Positions 1 through 6,167 of a stretch of 16,187 bases of DNA are shown here, piece by piece. The first letter of the stretch is position 1. Each line of letters starts with the position of its first letter. Under the pieces are notes generated by a model, which did not search any database, was not told where the DNA came from, and saw nothing but the letters and a program-made list of their open reading frames with translations. Made by a program: the position numbers and the translations under genes. Source of the stretch: an uncultured Lachnospiraceae bacterium (lineage in GTDB: Bacteria > Bacillota > Clostridia > Lachnospirales > Lachnospiraceae); contig CALGGL010000034.1 of assembly GCA_937915975.1 (NCBI GenBank), positions 1 through 16,187 of the forward strand. The letters run 5' to 3'.

Positions 1-171
1 ATCAGACATACATTTTGTACGAGACTGTGTGAGACGGAAAGTAACTTAAATGTGATCCAAGATATTATGGGGCATGCGGATATACAGACAACGATGAATA
101 TATATGCAGATGCAACTATACAAGCCAAAAACAAAGCAATGAGAGATTTATCTGATAGGGCACTCTTTTAG
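1..171 (+). CDS. Tyrosine recombinase (integrase), C-terminal 56 residues only
   Basis: This is the 3' end of a phage-type integrase that starts before the window. The frame is open from base 1 to a TAG at 169-171. It reads IRHTFCTRLCE, then MGHADIQTTMNIYADAT, which carries the catalytic Arg of the RH motif, the second His (GHAD) and the nucleophilic Tyr (NIYAD). It closely resembles the matching part of the complete integrase at 6168-7412 (LRHTFTTRLCE, LGHADISTTLDIYADVT), so both belong to the Tn916-like family, but they differ enough to be separate genes. It sits about 200 bases before an att core at 378-392, the usual place for an integrase at the right end of an element. It therefore probably belongs to a neighbouring ICE or IME lying mostly to the left. 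Confidence 0.93.
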   Translation: MRHTFCTRLCETESNLNVIQDIMGHADIQTTMNIYADATIQAKNKAMRDLSDRALF

Positions 172-249
172 AGAGTTCTTATTTGATGCGAAGTATAAAA
201 GTATAAAAAATCTATTCCTTTGATTGGGGAAGTTGAAAGACTGGTTGGA

Positions 250-271
250 GTAATGCAAAAGTAATGCAAAA
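250..271 (+). repeat. Tandem 11-bp repeat, probable integrase arm-type sites of the left element
   Basis: GTAATGCAAAA occurs twice in direct succession (250-260 and 261-271), between the end of the left integrase gene and its att core. Tn916/lambda-type integrases bind short direct repeats near the element ends with their N-terminal domain, and 11-bp spacing puts the copies on one DNA face. The next element has a different 11-bp-period repeat in the matching place. The arm-site role is inferred from position and spacing. Confidence 0.45.
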
Positions 272-377
272 AGTTGCTTAATAATACTTAATCCTACGGT
301 TTGAAGCAATTTATTGAGTGCACGTGTTACTTGATAATAACCTAATATGACCTATGAGGCATATGATGGGTGTGTTA

Positions 378-392
378 TCCCGACGATGAAGA
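378..392 (+). other. att core, junction between two integrated elements
   Basis: TCCCGACGATGAAGA is identical to 7555-7569, and similarity continues to the right (TTGAAC/T then TAA). The copy lies just after the integrase end region of the left element and just before the left end of the IME. The crossover would be within or next to this 15-bp run. In both copies a frame ends in PTMK(S/T)LN plus stop, which suggests the site derives from the 3' end of a protein-coding gene. That gene was not identified. Confidence 0.75.
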
Positions 393-448
393 GTTTGAAC
401 TAAGAAATGTAGTAAAATCAAGGGTTCGTGGACTGTTAATCTATGAGT

Positions 449-468
449 TTAAACCCAACTTAACCCCA
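449..468 (+). repeat. Left-end arm-type repeats of the IME
   Basis: TTAAACCCA (449-457) is followed at an 11-bp period by TTAACCCCA (460-468, one mismatch). The same 9-mer occurs three times at 11-bp spacing at the other end (7409-7439), in the same orientation. These are the likely binding sites for the N-terminal domain of the integrase encoded at 6168-7412. Confidence 0.55.
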
Positions 469-519
469 AATTTTGAGAAGTGGCAGAAAGCAGATATAAA
501 AAAGAATAAATTTAAACAT

Positions 520-547
520 AAAAAGCAGGTCTAATAGCCTGCTTTTT
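520..547. terminator. Bidirectional hairpin terminator at the left end of the IME
   Basis: A perfect 10-bp stem (AAAAAGCAGG 520-529, CCTGCTTTTT 538-547) encloses an 8-base loop. It has T-rich ends in both directions. On the minus strand it lies 22 bases beyond the stop of the ribbon-helix-helix gene. On the plus strand it could stop read-through from the neighbouring element. Confidence 0.8.
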
Positions 548-569
548 ATAATGTGATTTTGATGTTTTT

Positions 570-740
570 CTATTTTTCGGAATTCATATTATTTAGAGCG
601 TATTCAATGCATTGAATTACAACACGATTAAATGACATATTATATTCATTAGCTAAGGTTTGAACCTTGTCGATTAATTCTTTTGGAAGTCTCAAAGATT
701 TGTTTTCATATTCACTTGCTTCTTTTTTTAATTCAAACAT
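570..740 (-). CDS. Small ribbon-helix-helix (Arc/CopG-like) DNA-binding protein
   Basis: This is a 56-residue protein on the minus strand, starting at an ATG (738-740) behind a clear AAAGGTGG ribosome binding site. The sequence (start MFELKKEASEYENKSLRLPK, then ELIDKVQTLANEYNMSFNRV) has a short basic beta strand around residues 12-19 and two predicted helices ending in VVIQCIEYALNN, the pattern of Arc/CopG/MetJ-fold dimeric repressors. It diverges from the membrane-protein gene at 902 across a 160-bp AT-rich gap containing repeats. It could repress that gene, itself, or element transfer genes. Ribbon-helix-helix proteins also serve as relaxosome accessory factors, so that role is an alternative. 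Confidence 0.82.
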   Translation of the reverse strand: MFELKKEASEYENKSLRLPKELIDKVQTLANEYNMSFNRVVIQCIEYALNNMNSEK

Positions 741-807
741 ATATTACCACCTTTAATATTTTTCTCATATTATTGTAATTGAAATTTGTATGTGATAAAA
801 TATTATG

Positions 808-840
808 AATATATTATAAAAATAATATAAATATATTATA
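808..840. repeat. AT-rich direct repeat in a divergent promoter region, possible operator
   Basis: AATATATTATA occurs at 808-818 and 830-840, 22 bases apart start to start (two helical turns). The repeats lie between the minus-strand ribbon-helix-helix gene and the plus-strand gene at 902. Proteins of this family often bind tandem half-sites on one DNA face. The low complexity of the region weakens the case. Confidence 0.3.
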
Positions 841-901
841 TTTTGACGCGAATAAATATGATAATCAAAATCATTGTAAAAAGGACGAGGGGGAATTTTA
901 A

Positions 902-1654
902 GTGAAAAAAATGTTTTTTAGATTTCTTGCAAAGATAGGTATATATCCTGAGGGTAGTCCTACAAAATGGAGTTATATATTATTTGCTGTTGCTATAGTG
1001 GTTAATATAATCACATATAGTAAAAGTCCTGTATTTATTGTGATAGGATTATTGATAAATGCTTTATGGATTTTTGGAACGGCAGGGATTATATCTTTAA
1101 TCAGTAAAAAAACGGACAGTTATGTTAAGAAGCTTGTTATTACATCATTGATTATACTTGCTCTTGAATTCCCTATATCAATATTGGCATTAGGTGGTTG
1201 GAACGGTTTGGCGGCGACAGGGTTGATATTCTTTAATCGTTGGGGCATATTCTTAGTTTTACCGCTTGCTTGGTTTTATCTAAAAAGAATGTTTATGTGC
1301 TTCTTTGCAAGCCTTATTAGTGCTAATCTTTCTATACAGGATTTTGAAGTACCTGAGACTATTACGGAGTACCACGCAAAATGGAATGATTGGAACGCTA
1401 ATTGGGATATAAGCAAGACGTCTTGGACGAGAACTAAGTTTTATTCTAAGACTAATAAGCCTGCCTTAATAATGTATATATTATTTATTCTAATGGCTAT
1501 TTTTTATCTATTGCTTATATACCTTTTATACGCTTATGGAGATACTAATATACTTGTAATAAGAGGTATAGCGGAAGAAATAAGAATTATAGATGATTGG
1601 AAAAGAAAGAAGTTTGAAAAACAGTACGGACAGGTAGTAGATTATGTTGAATAA
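902..1654 (+). CDS. Multi-pass membrane protein of unknown function (IME cargo)
   Basis: This 250-residue protein is not recognised. It starts at GTG 902 after a GGACGAGGGGG ribosome binding site; an in-frame ATG at 911 is the alternative start. Hydrophobic segments lie at about residues 23-39, 43-67, 78-98, 104-122 and 188-212. Between the fourth and fifth is a soluble, tryptophan-rich stretch (about 155-180, with KWNDWNANWD). The C-terminal tail is charged (about 220-250) and probably cytoplasmic. The stop codon lies 12 bases before the next gene's likely ATG, so the two are almost certainly co-transcribed. A role in surface exclusion, stress or host interaction is possible, but nothing in the sequence decides this. 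Confidence 0.8.
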   Translation: MKKMFFRFLAKIGIYPEGSPTKWSYILFAVAIVVNIITYSKSPVFIVIGLLINALWIFGTAGIISLISKKTDSYVKKLVITSLIILALEFPISILALGGWNGLAATGLIFFNRWGIFLVLPLAWFYLKRMFMCFFASLISANLSIQDFEVPETITEYHAKWNDWNANWDISKTSWTRTKFYSKTNKPALIMYILFILMAIFYLLLIYLLYAYGDTNILVIRGIAEEIRIIDDWKRKKFEKQYGQVVDYVE

Positions 1655-1666
1655 TTGGAGGACAAA

Positions 1667-2599
1667 ATGAGTAAGAAGAAAATCATTATAATTGCAATTA
1701 TATCGGCTGTTATTGTTATTGGTGGTGTTATTGGGGTATTATTTTTAAATCATAATAAAAAATTAGAAAGTAATAATAGTATTAGTGTTGCGGATAACTC
1801 AGATATAAATGATAGTGATAAAAAAGAGACAGAAGAAAATAAAAAAGATGAAACTACGGCTGACAATAAAACAACGGATTCAGAAGAAATAATAACTGAT
1901 ACAGAAGATAATAAAAAAACAGATAACTCGGATAATAAGAAAGAAAATACAGATGATAATTCTGAAAAGACCTCGACATCAGATGATATAAGAAATGGAG
2001 ATGTGACAGTTACCGATGAAAGACAATCTACAACACAGTCAACCACTCAGACTACAACTGAGTCAACTACAGTAGCACCTGAGCCTACTCATAGTCACAG
2101 TTACTCACCTACATACGGTACAACTAATGTACAACAGTATGCAAGTGACGGTACAACTAATGACTATAATAAGCCTATCTACGGTACACAGCAGGTAGAA
2201 AAGACCAGAGAAGTTCCTGTATATGAAACACATATGATTGATATCAATGGTAACGATGCTACTGCTAATTGGGAAAACTATGGTCGTGCTGAATGGCAGT
2301 CTTCAGGTAATTGGAATGATTATATCAACGATTATCAGAATATGAAGACTTGGCTTATAGTAACAGTAGGTACAGATGTAATGTCCAAAGGGGATGTACA
2401 GGTAGGTACTACCACTGAGACATACTACGAAACAGAAGAAGTAGTTACTGGATACGAACAGTTAGGCACAATCTCAAAGAAGACTATCACAGGTTATACT
2501 TGTAGTTGTGGTAAGAGTATCTCAGCAGCAAATTATGTTAGTCAGTATGGTACACCAAGTGGCTACTACCTTGACGGTGAAATATTAGTTAAAAAATAG
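1667..2599 (+). CDS. Membrane-anchored extracellular protein with a low-complexity stalk (IME cargo)
   Basis: The preferred start is the ATG at 1667, 7 bases behind GGAGG; the frame is also open from a TTG at 1655. The 310-residue product begins with a few lysines and one strong hydrophobic segment (about residues 5-26), which can act as signal anchor. A stalk rich in Asp, Glu, Lys, Ser, Thr and Asn follows (about 30-140), ending in a Thr run (TTQSTTQTTTESTT). A Tyr/Thr-rich domain (about 140-310) comes next, with a CSCGKS motif near the C terminus. The form is that of a surface-displayed protein held at the membrane. There is no LPXTG motif. The function is unknown. It pairs with the membrane protein upstream and is followed by a terminator. 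Confidence 0.8.
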   Translation: MSKKKIIIIAIISAVIVIGGVIGVLFLNHNKKLESNNSISVADNSDINDSDKKETEENKKDETTADNKTTDSEEIITDTEDNKKTDNSDNKKENTDDNSEKTSTSDDIRNGDVTVTDERQSTTQSTTQTTTESTTVAPEPTHSHSYSPTYGTTNVQQYASDGTTNDYNKPIYGTQQVEKTREVPVYETHMIDINGNDATANWENYGRAEWQSSGNWNDYINDYQNMKTWLIVTVGTDVMSKGDVQVGTTTETYYETEEVVTGYEQLGTISKKTITGYTCSCGKSISAANYVSQYGTPSGYYLDGEILVKK

Positions 2600-2611
2600 A
2601 ATACAAATTAT

Positions 2612-2653
2612 AAAGGAGTAAAGCACAGGTTAAACTGTTTTTACTCCTTTTTT
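2612..2653 (+). terminator. Rho-independent terminator after the cargo genes
   Basis: AAAGGAGTAAA (2612-2622) pairs with TTTACTCCTTT (2640-2650), enclosing a smaller ACAG/CTGT pairing and ending in a T run to 2653. It begins 13 bases after the stop of the surface-protein gene and separates the cargo from the mobilisation module. Confidence 0.8.
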
Positions 2654-2761
2654 GTGCAACTTTTTTGACTCTAAAAAAAATCTCCTCGTTTATGAGCAGA
2701 AAAAAATTCGGCTAAAATACTTGATTTGTAGGCTTTGTCAATATTAATTTGAATGGATATA

Positions 2762-2770
2762 TGTTATACT
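2762..2770 (+). promoter_or_regulatory. Extended -10 promoter for the mobilisation module
   Basis: TG (2762-2763) plus one base plus TATACT (2765-2770) is a good extended -10 box; the -35 region is poor. An overlapping alternative is TTGTCA (2735-2740), 17 bases, then TATATG (2758-2763). Initiation from the extended box would fall near 2777, exactly where the nested inverted repeat begins. Confidence 0.5.
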
Positions 2771-2776
2771 TTTTTT

Positions 2777-2909
2777 AGTTGAAAAAGAGCCGTGAAGGCA
2801 ATCACGGCTCGGGAACAATACAATAATGTATCGCTCGATTAACTCATATCTATTATCTCCTATATTAAGGAGATAGTCAAGCGATTTCACGTATTATTCC
2901 CTTTCAACT
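2777..2909 (+). other. 133-nt nested inverted-repeat structure: structured leader RNA or single-strand origin (sso)
   Basis: The ends pair (AGTTGAAA 2777-2784 with TTTCAACT 2902-2909). Inside are a 9-bp hairpin (GAGCCGTGA 2787-2795, TCACGGCTC 2802-2810), a long-range pairing of 10 out of 11 (2811-2821 with 2891-2901), ATCGCT (2830-2835) with AGCGAT (2880-2885), and an 8-bp hairpin (TATCTCCT 2854-2861, AGGAGATA 2868-2875). The whole segment folds as one closed multi-branched structure, with no T run behind it and no open frame through it. Rolling-circle elements use such folded strands as single-strand origins, and ICEBs1 has one. A structured 5' leader for the transfer operon is the other explanation. 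It accounts for most of the gene-free stretch 2600-3002. Confidence 0.65.
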
Positions 2910-3002
2910 TAAAATTAATACAGAAAGAAGTGGTGTCCTATGGGCTTATTTTAGTGCGCTCAAAAAAAGGTTAAAGAATTGGTTGGAAAGGAGAAAAAAA
3001 CA

Positions 3003-3383
3003 ATGGGTATAGTTAATTCGTTTAAATTTACAAAAACTGTTTTTGAATGTGACAAGTTCTTAACAGCTACGCACAATCAATACAGGGTTGCTTCTGTACG
3101 TCCGTATGTTGATAAAAAAGGGGTTCTTCCTGATGGGTTAAATCTAACATTAACGGTAATGAAAGATGATATGGATTATGGCGTTGACAAAAATGGTAAT
3201 ATTCGTGAAAACAATGTGTATCAAAATTTCGATGTAACCGTTCTTAATCATAATCATGAAGTCAAAAAAGGTGACTATGTTAGACTTATTGATTTTGACG
3301 AAGAGCATTCTTATGTTCTCGGATTCGACCTGTTACTTAGATTTAGAGATTACGAGGTCTTACAACCAAAGGGGGCAAAGTAG
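3003..3383 (+). CDS. HelP/YdcP-like (DUF961-type) mobilisation accessory protein
   Basis: The start is the ATG at 3003, 9 bases behind GGAAAGGAG; an upstream in-frame TTG at 2979 lacks a site. The 126-residue soluble product looks all-beta and ends with a stretch containing VKKGDYVRLIDFDEEH and LLLRFRDYEVL. Its size and its place directly before the coupling ATPase and relaxase match the DUF961 proteins of Tn916 (orf22/orf23) and ICEBs1 (YdcP/HelP). HelP helps the host helicase PcrA unwind the nicked element. The sequence similarity visible by eye is modest (a GD-V-L motif near the end), so the assignment rests mainly on position and size. The gene abuts the next one with no gap. Confidence 0.5.
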   Translation: MGIVNSFKFTKTVFECDKFLTATHNQYRVASVRPYVDKKGVLPDGLNLTLTVMKDDMDYGVDKNGNIRENNVYQNFDVTVLNHNHEVKKGDYVRLIDFDEEHSYVLGFDLLLRFRDYEVLQPKGAK

Positions 3384-4739
3384 TTGCGGAGTAAACAGTA
3401 TATTAGACTGATATTCTTTTCAATTGCATTAATCATCTTCGTACTCGGACTGGGTGCGAGGGTGGTTAATAAAGACCTGAATATCAGTTTATTAAAACAA
3501 TTTAATATTTATTCTCGGTGTGTATCAGGATTAATTATTGTAATATTGATTATCGAATTTCTATTAAGTAATCATATATTTAAAGGATTTAGATATTTCA
3601 TTAATCATTTTACTATAAAGAACAATCTTGAACTACAAATGATAGACGCAGGCTTCGGAATTAAAAGAGGTAACATAATCGAATTACCGAAGATTGTTTT
3701 ATCTTTTGATAAGGATTTTAAATCAGGTCGGTTAAAGATTAAAAATGCTCTTAAATTTGACAAAAAGTTAGACGATACGGTCTTATCATCAGCACTTGGT
3801 AAGTATATAGTTGAGCGTCATTATCTTTCTGATGACAATAATTATTATATTTATGAATTAATTGATGGCTCAGTATCATACCGACTTACATTTAATTCTA
3901 CTGATGATTTTCTCGCTTATAATAATTCAATTAGTCCGTATAAGTTATTTTTAGATGGTAGGTCAGAGGTTAAGCTACAACATTGTATTCTTGTCGGAAT
4001 GACAGGCTCAGGTAAAAGCTACAGTCTATATAGCTTTATACTGCAAATGTTAAATAAGAGGGTAGAATATAATATTTATTTCGCAGACCCGAAAGGCTCG
4101 TCACTTGCTGTTATAGGCTCTGCTATAAGACCTGAACAAACCTATGTGGATATGGAAAGCATAATTAAGGGATTGGAAGAATTCGTCGAGCAAATGAGAG
4201 AAAGAAAGCCTGAGCTTAAAACACTATTAGAGGATAAGGTCGACGCTGATTATTCTGATTTCAAGATGACACCTAATATATTTATCATAGATGAATATGC
4301 CTCTTTTGCTTCTGTTCTTGCTTCTGAGGAAAAAAAGACACGTGATAAGGTTAAGGCTCTGCTGTATGAGGTTATTTTGCAAGGCAGACAGTTAGGTTTT
4401 TTTGTGTTCTTGGTTATGCAAAAGTCTGACGCTACCCTTATAGATACTGCTCTCCGTGATAACATACCTTTAAAGATTGTACTTGGTAATTCTGAGCAAC
4501 AAACTTATGTAACAGCATTTGGTGCAGGGGTTGATGTACCAAACAGACACTACCAAACTGGAGAGGGTGTTTTTACTGAGCCTGTAATTGCACCTGAACC
4601 TAAGTTGGTGCAGTTTCCATTTTTGGACTTTGATATTCTTGCATTCTGTAAACGGAACACCCGTGTTGTAAACACGGGTGTTCCAGAAAACAATATAGAA
4701 AAAACAAGAAAGGCAGTTGATGAACTATGCTCGAATTAG
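3384..4739 (+). CDS. FtsK/SpoIIIE-type coupling ATPase (TcpA/ConQ/Orf21-like)
   Basis: This 451-residue protein starts at TTG 3384, directly after the previous stop, with AAGGGGG about 8 bases upstream. Two N-terminal membrane helices (about residues 8-27 and 47-66) anchor it. The FtsK-type motor follows: Walker A GMTGSGKS (205-212), FADPKGSS (233-240), and Walker B IFIIDEY (299-305). The segment LQGRQLGFFVFLVMQKSD (332-349) resembles the sensor region of the family. These proteins dock the relaxase-DNA complex onto the mating channel and pump the strand. In ICEBs1 the equivalent is ConQ and in Tn916 Orf21. The 3' end overlaps the relaxase gene by 13 bases and contains the probable oriT inverted repeat, as in ICEBs1. 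Nothing suggests truncation. Confidence 0.9.
   Translation: MRSKQYIRLIFFSIALIIFVLGLGARVVNKDLNISLLKQFNIYSRCVSGLIIVILIIEFLLSNHIFKGFRYFINHFTIKNNLELQMIDAGFGIKRGNIIELPKIVLSFDKDFKSGRLKIKNALKFDKKLDDTVLSSALGKYIVERHYLSDDNNYYIYELIDGSVSYRLTFNSTDDFLAYNNSISPYKLFLDGRSEVKLQHCILVGMTGSGKSYSLYSFILQMLNKRVEYNIYFADPKGSSLAVIGSAIRPEQTYVDMESIIKGLEEFVEQMRERKPELKTLLEDKVDADYSDFKMTPNIFIIDEYASFASVLASEEKKTRDKVKALLYEVILQGRQLGFFVFLVMQKSDATLIDTALRDNIPLKIVLGNSEQQTYVTAFGAGVDVPNRHYQTGEGVFTEPVIAPEPKLVQFPFLDFDILAFCKRNTRVVNTGVPENNIEKTRKAVDELCSN
4654..4684 (+). other. Perfect 14-bp inverted repeat, probable oriT nick hairpin
   Basis: GGAACACCCGTGTT (4654-4667) and AACACGGGTGTTCC (4671-4684) pair perfectly around a 3-base loop GTA. 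The repeat lies inside the 3' end of the coupling-protein gene, 42 bases before the relaxase start. In ICEBs1 the oriT is an inverted repeat at the 3' end of conQ, upstream of nicK, and Tn916 has its oriT between orf21 and orf20. Replication origins of Rep_trans plasmids (pT181 family) also carry the nick in a hairpin loop. Function is inferred from position and symmetry; the nick site is not determined. Confidence 0.65.
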
Positions 4740-5881
4740 GCATTGATGAATTTACAATCGTTCTTCAGCTTGCACCGAAATTCAGGTCTAATATAACTGC
4801 TTATGATTGGCAAGACATTGCTCAGAATATTATATACAAGTTTGAATCTCACTCGGATTTTGTTTCAATCTTTGGGGAGCAACAGACGGAGAAGAAAGCA
4901 CCTGAGGGGTACACCTATGCTTTTACATATGGTGAACACAACTTTTACCTTGCTGTCGCTTATCACGAATATAGGATTGATATGGGTGTAGTTATTAAAT
5001 TTAGTGCTCAGGCTTTAGATTATTATTGTGAAGCTACAGGCTTGAAGCCTTACGAGTTTTTACAGATGATAAAGGATAGATATTATACTTTAAGATTATC
5101 AAGAGTTGATTTAACCGTTGATTATATCAATGAGGATATAGATGTAACTATGATATATCAGCATTTAATGAATAAGAAGATAGCTATATTCAGAGAATAC
5201 AAGAGCAAAAAATCTAATGAGATACTATATAAGCGTTGTGATATGTCCTTTAATGGATTTTTAAGAGGGCAGGAAGTACCAACCATATATTTAGGCTCTG
5301 CTAAAAGTAATTCAAGACTTAGGATATATGATAAGAAAAGGGAACAGATAGAACGCAAGGGTACTAAGTATGACAAGGCTGTTAAATGTGAGGATTGGGT
5401 AAGGTTTGAAGGTGTATTTAGAAATGAGTACGCTCATCAACTAAGTGAAGCATTTATGAACATTAAATCAGATGATGAGTATTCAGACCTGATAGCGTCA
5501 ACTATGATACAAAAATACAGATTTATGTATATTGATAACGGTGTTATAGATTGCGATACGGAATATTCACAACTATTGATTGATTGCATAGATAATAAGA
5601 CCTTTGTTTTGAAATCTTCATCAACAAAGAATTATGAAATAGTTAATAGTATATCTCATATATTCTTTGGAAGTGGAGTTATAAACACATTATATAAGAT
5701 AAAAGCTATATGGGGAGATAGTGCCGTTGATGAATTCTTATCATTGATTAATGATTATTTAGATGAATTTGTACCAAATGATGATTGCAAGTATTGGCTA
5801 AGAAAAAATAAACAGGATATGAGGATATATTTTCCTGATTTTGACAAGTTCTTAAAGGATAATATATATCCTATGCTGTAA
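4727..5881 (+). CDS. Rep_trans-family relaxase (MobT/NicK/Orf20-like)
   Basis: This 384-residue protein matches the rolling-circle initiator/relaxase family that includes Tn916 Orf20 and ICEBs1 NicK. It would nick oriT, stay bound to the 5' end through a tyrosine, and be exported or drive rolling-circle replication. Visible family features are LRLSRVDLTVDY (122-133, acidic metal-site region), TIYLGS (186-191) followed by LRIYDKKREQ (198-207), and RFEGVFRNEYA (226-236). The catalytic Tyr is probably Tyr188 or Tyr201, which cannot be settled by eye. The ATG at 4727 overlaps the coupling gene by 13 bases, implying translational coupling. Length is usual for the family (Tn916 Orf20 and NicK are both about 350-400 residues). 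Confidence 0.88.
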   Translation: MLELGIDEFTIVLQLAPKFRSNITAYDWQDIAQNIIYKFESHSDFVSIFGEQQTEKKAPEGYTYAFTYGEHNFYLAVAYHEYRIDMGVVIKFSAQALDYYCEATGLKPYEFLQMIKDRYYTLRLSRVDLTVDYINEDIDVTMIYQHLMNKKIAIFREYKSKKSNEILYKRCDMSFNGFLRGQEVPTIYLGSAKSNSRLRIYDKKREQIERKGTKYDKAVKCEDWVRFEGVFRNEYAHQLSEAFMNIKSDDEYSDLIASTMIQKYRFMYIDNGVIDCDTEYSQLLIDCIDNKTFVLKSSSTKNYEIVNSISHIFFGSGVINTLYKIKAIWGDSAVDEFLSLINDYLDEFVPNDDCKYWLRKNKQDMRIYFPDFDKFLKDNIYPML

Positions 5882-5897
5882 GAAAGGGTGTGAGACT

Positions 5898-6089
5898 ATG
5901 GAAATCAACATTAAGGATAAACCTACACTTACCATTGAAGAAACAGCTTTATTATATAACATAGGCGAGCATAAATTAAGAGAATTAACAAATGATGATA
6001 ATTGTACATTTGTGCTATATGTTGGAAAGAAAAGATTGGTAAAAAGGAAACAGTTTGATGATTTTATCAGTAAGGCTTTTTCAATATAA
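5898..6089 (+). CDS. xis: Excisionase, Tn916 Xis-like
   Basis: This is a 63-residue basic protein starting at ATG 5898 after AAAGGGTGTG. It contains LTIEETALLYNIGEHKLREL (residues 11-30) and a basic C-terminal part with KKRLVKRKQFDDFI (44-57). This closely matches the remembered Tn916 Xis pattern (LTIEEASKYFRIGENKLR and IKRKQFEKII). Such winged-helix proteins bend the element ends and direct the integrase toward excision. It lies 16 bases after the relaxase gene and 78 bases before the integrase gene, the usual xis-int order. It is probably expressed with one or both. Confidence 0.9.
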   Translation: MEINIKDKPTLTIEETALLYNIGEHKLRELTNDDNCTFVLYVGKKRLVKRKQFDDFISKAFSI

Positions 6090-6100
6090 GTATGGATTTT

Positions 6101-6144
6101 GGAAAGCAGATATGTTATATATAATAATGTATTTGCTTTCTGCC
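6101..6144 (+). promoter_or_regulatory. Inverted repeat between xis and int, with a related copy at the IME left end
   Basis: GAAAGCA (6102-6108) pairs with TGCTTTC (6134-6140) across an AT-rich 25-base spacer, just before the integrase ribosome binding site. The arms match a segment near the IME left end: GAAAGCAGATAT is at both 486-497 and 6102-6113, and TGCTTTCTGCC (6134-6144) is the reverse complement of 482-492. It may be an Xis or regulator binding site, or an RNA hairpin that damps int translation. There is no T run behind it, so it is not a standard terminator. Confidence 0.35.
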
Positions 6145-6167
6145 TTTTGTGAAAGGAGATTGAAAAC

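Noticed and set aside
250..271. Tandem repeat as a start of a CRISPR-like or iteron array
   Set aside because: There are only two 11-bp copies with no spacers and no Cas or Rep gene; integrase arm sites fit better.
370..534. Plus-strand frame of 54 codons through the left att copy (PDDEEFELR... onwards)
   Set aside because: No credible ribosome binding site, it crosses arm sites and runs into the terminator stem; better explained as non-coding element end sequence.
1750..2046. Minus-strand open frame of 98 codons, Ser/Val/Leu-rich
   Set aside because: It is the complement of the Asp/Glu/Lys/Thr-rich stalk of the surface protein; low complexity keeps the frame open by chance.
2777..2909. Known riboswitch or tRNA-like element in the folded segment
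   Set aside because: No recognisable aptamer core, T-box motif or tRNA consensus was found, and no terminator follows.
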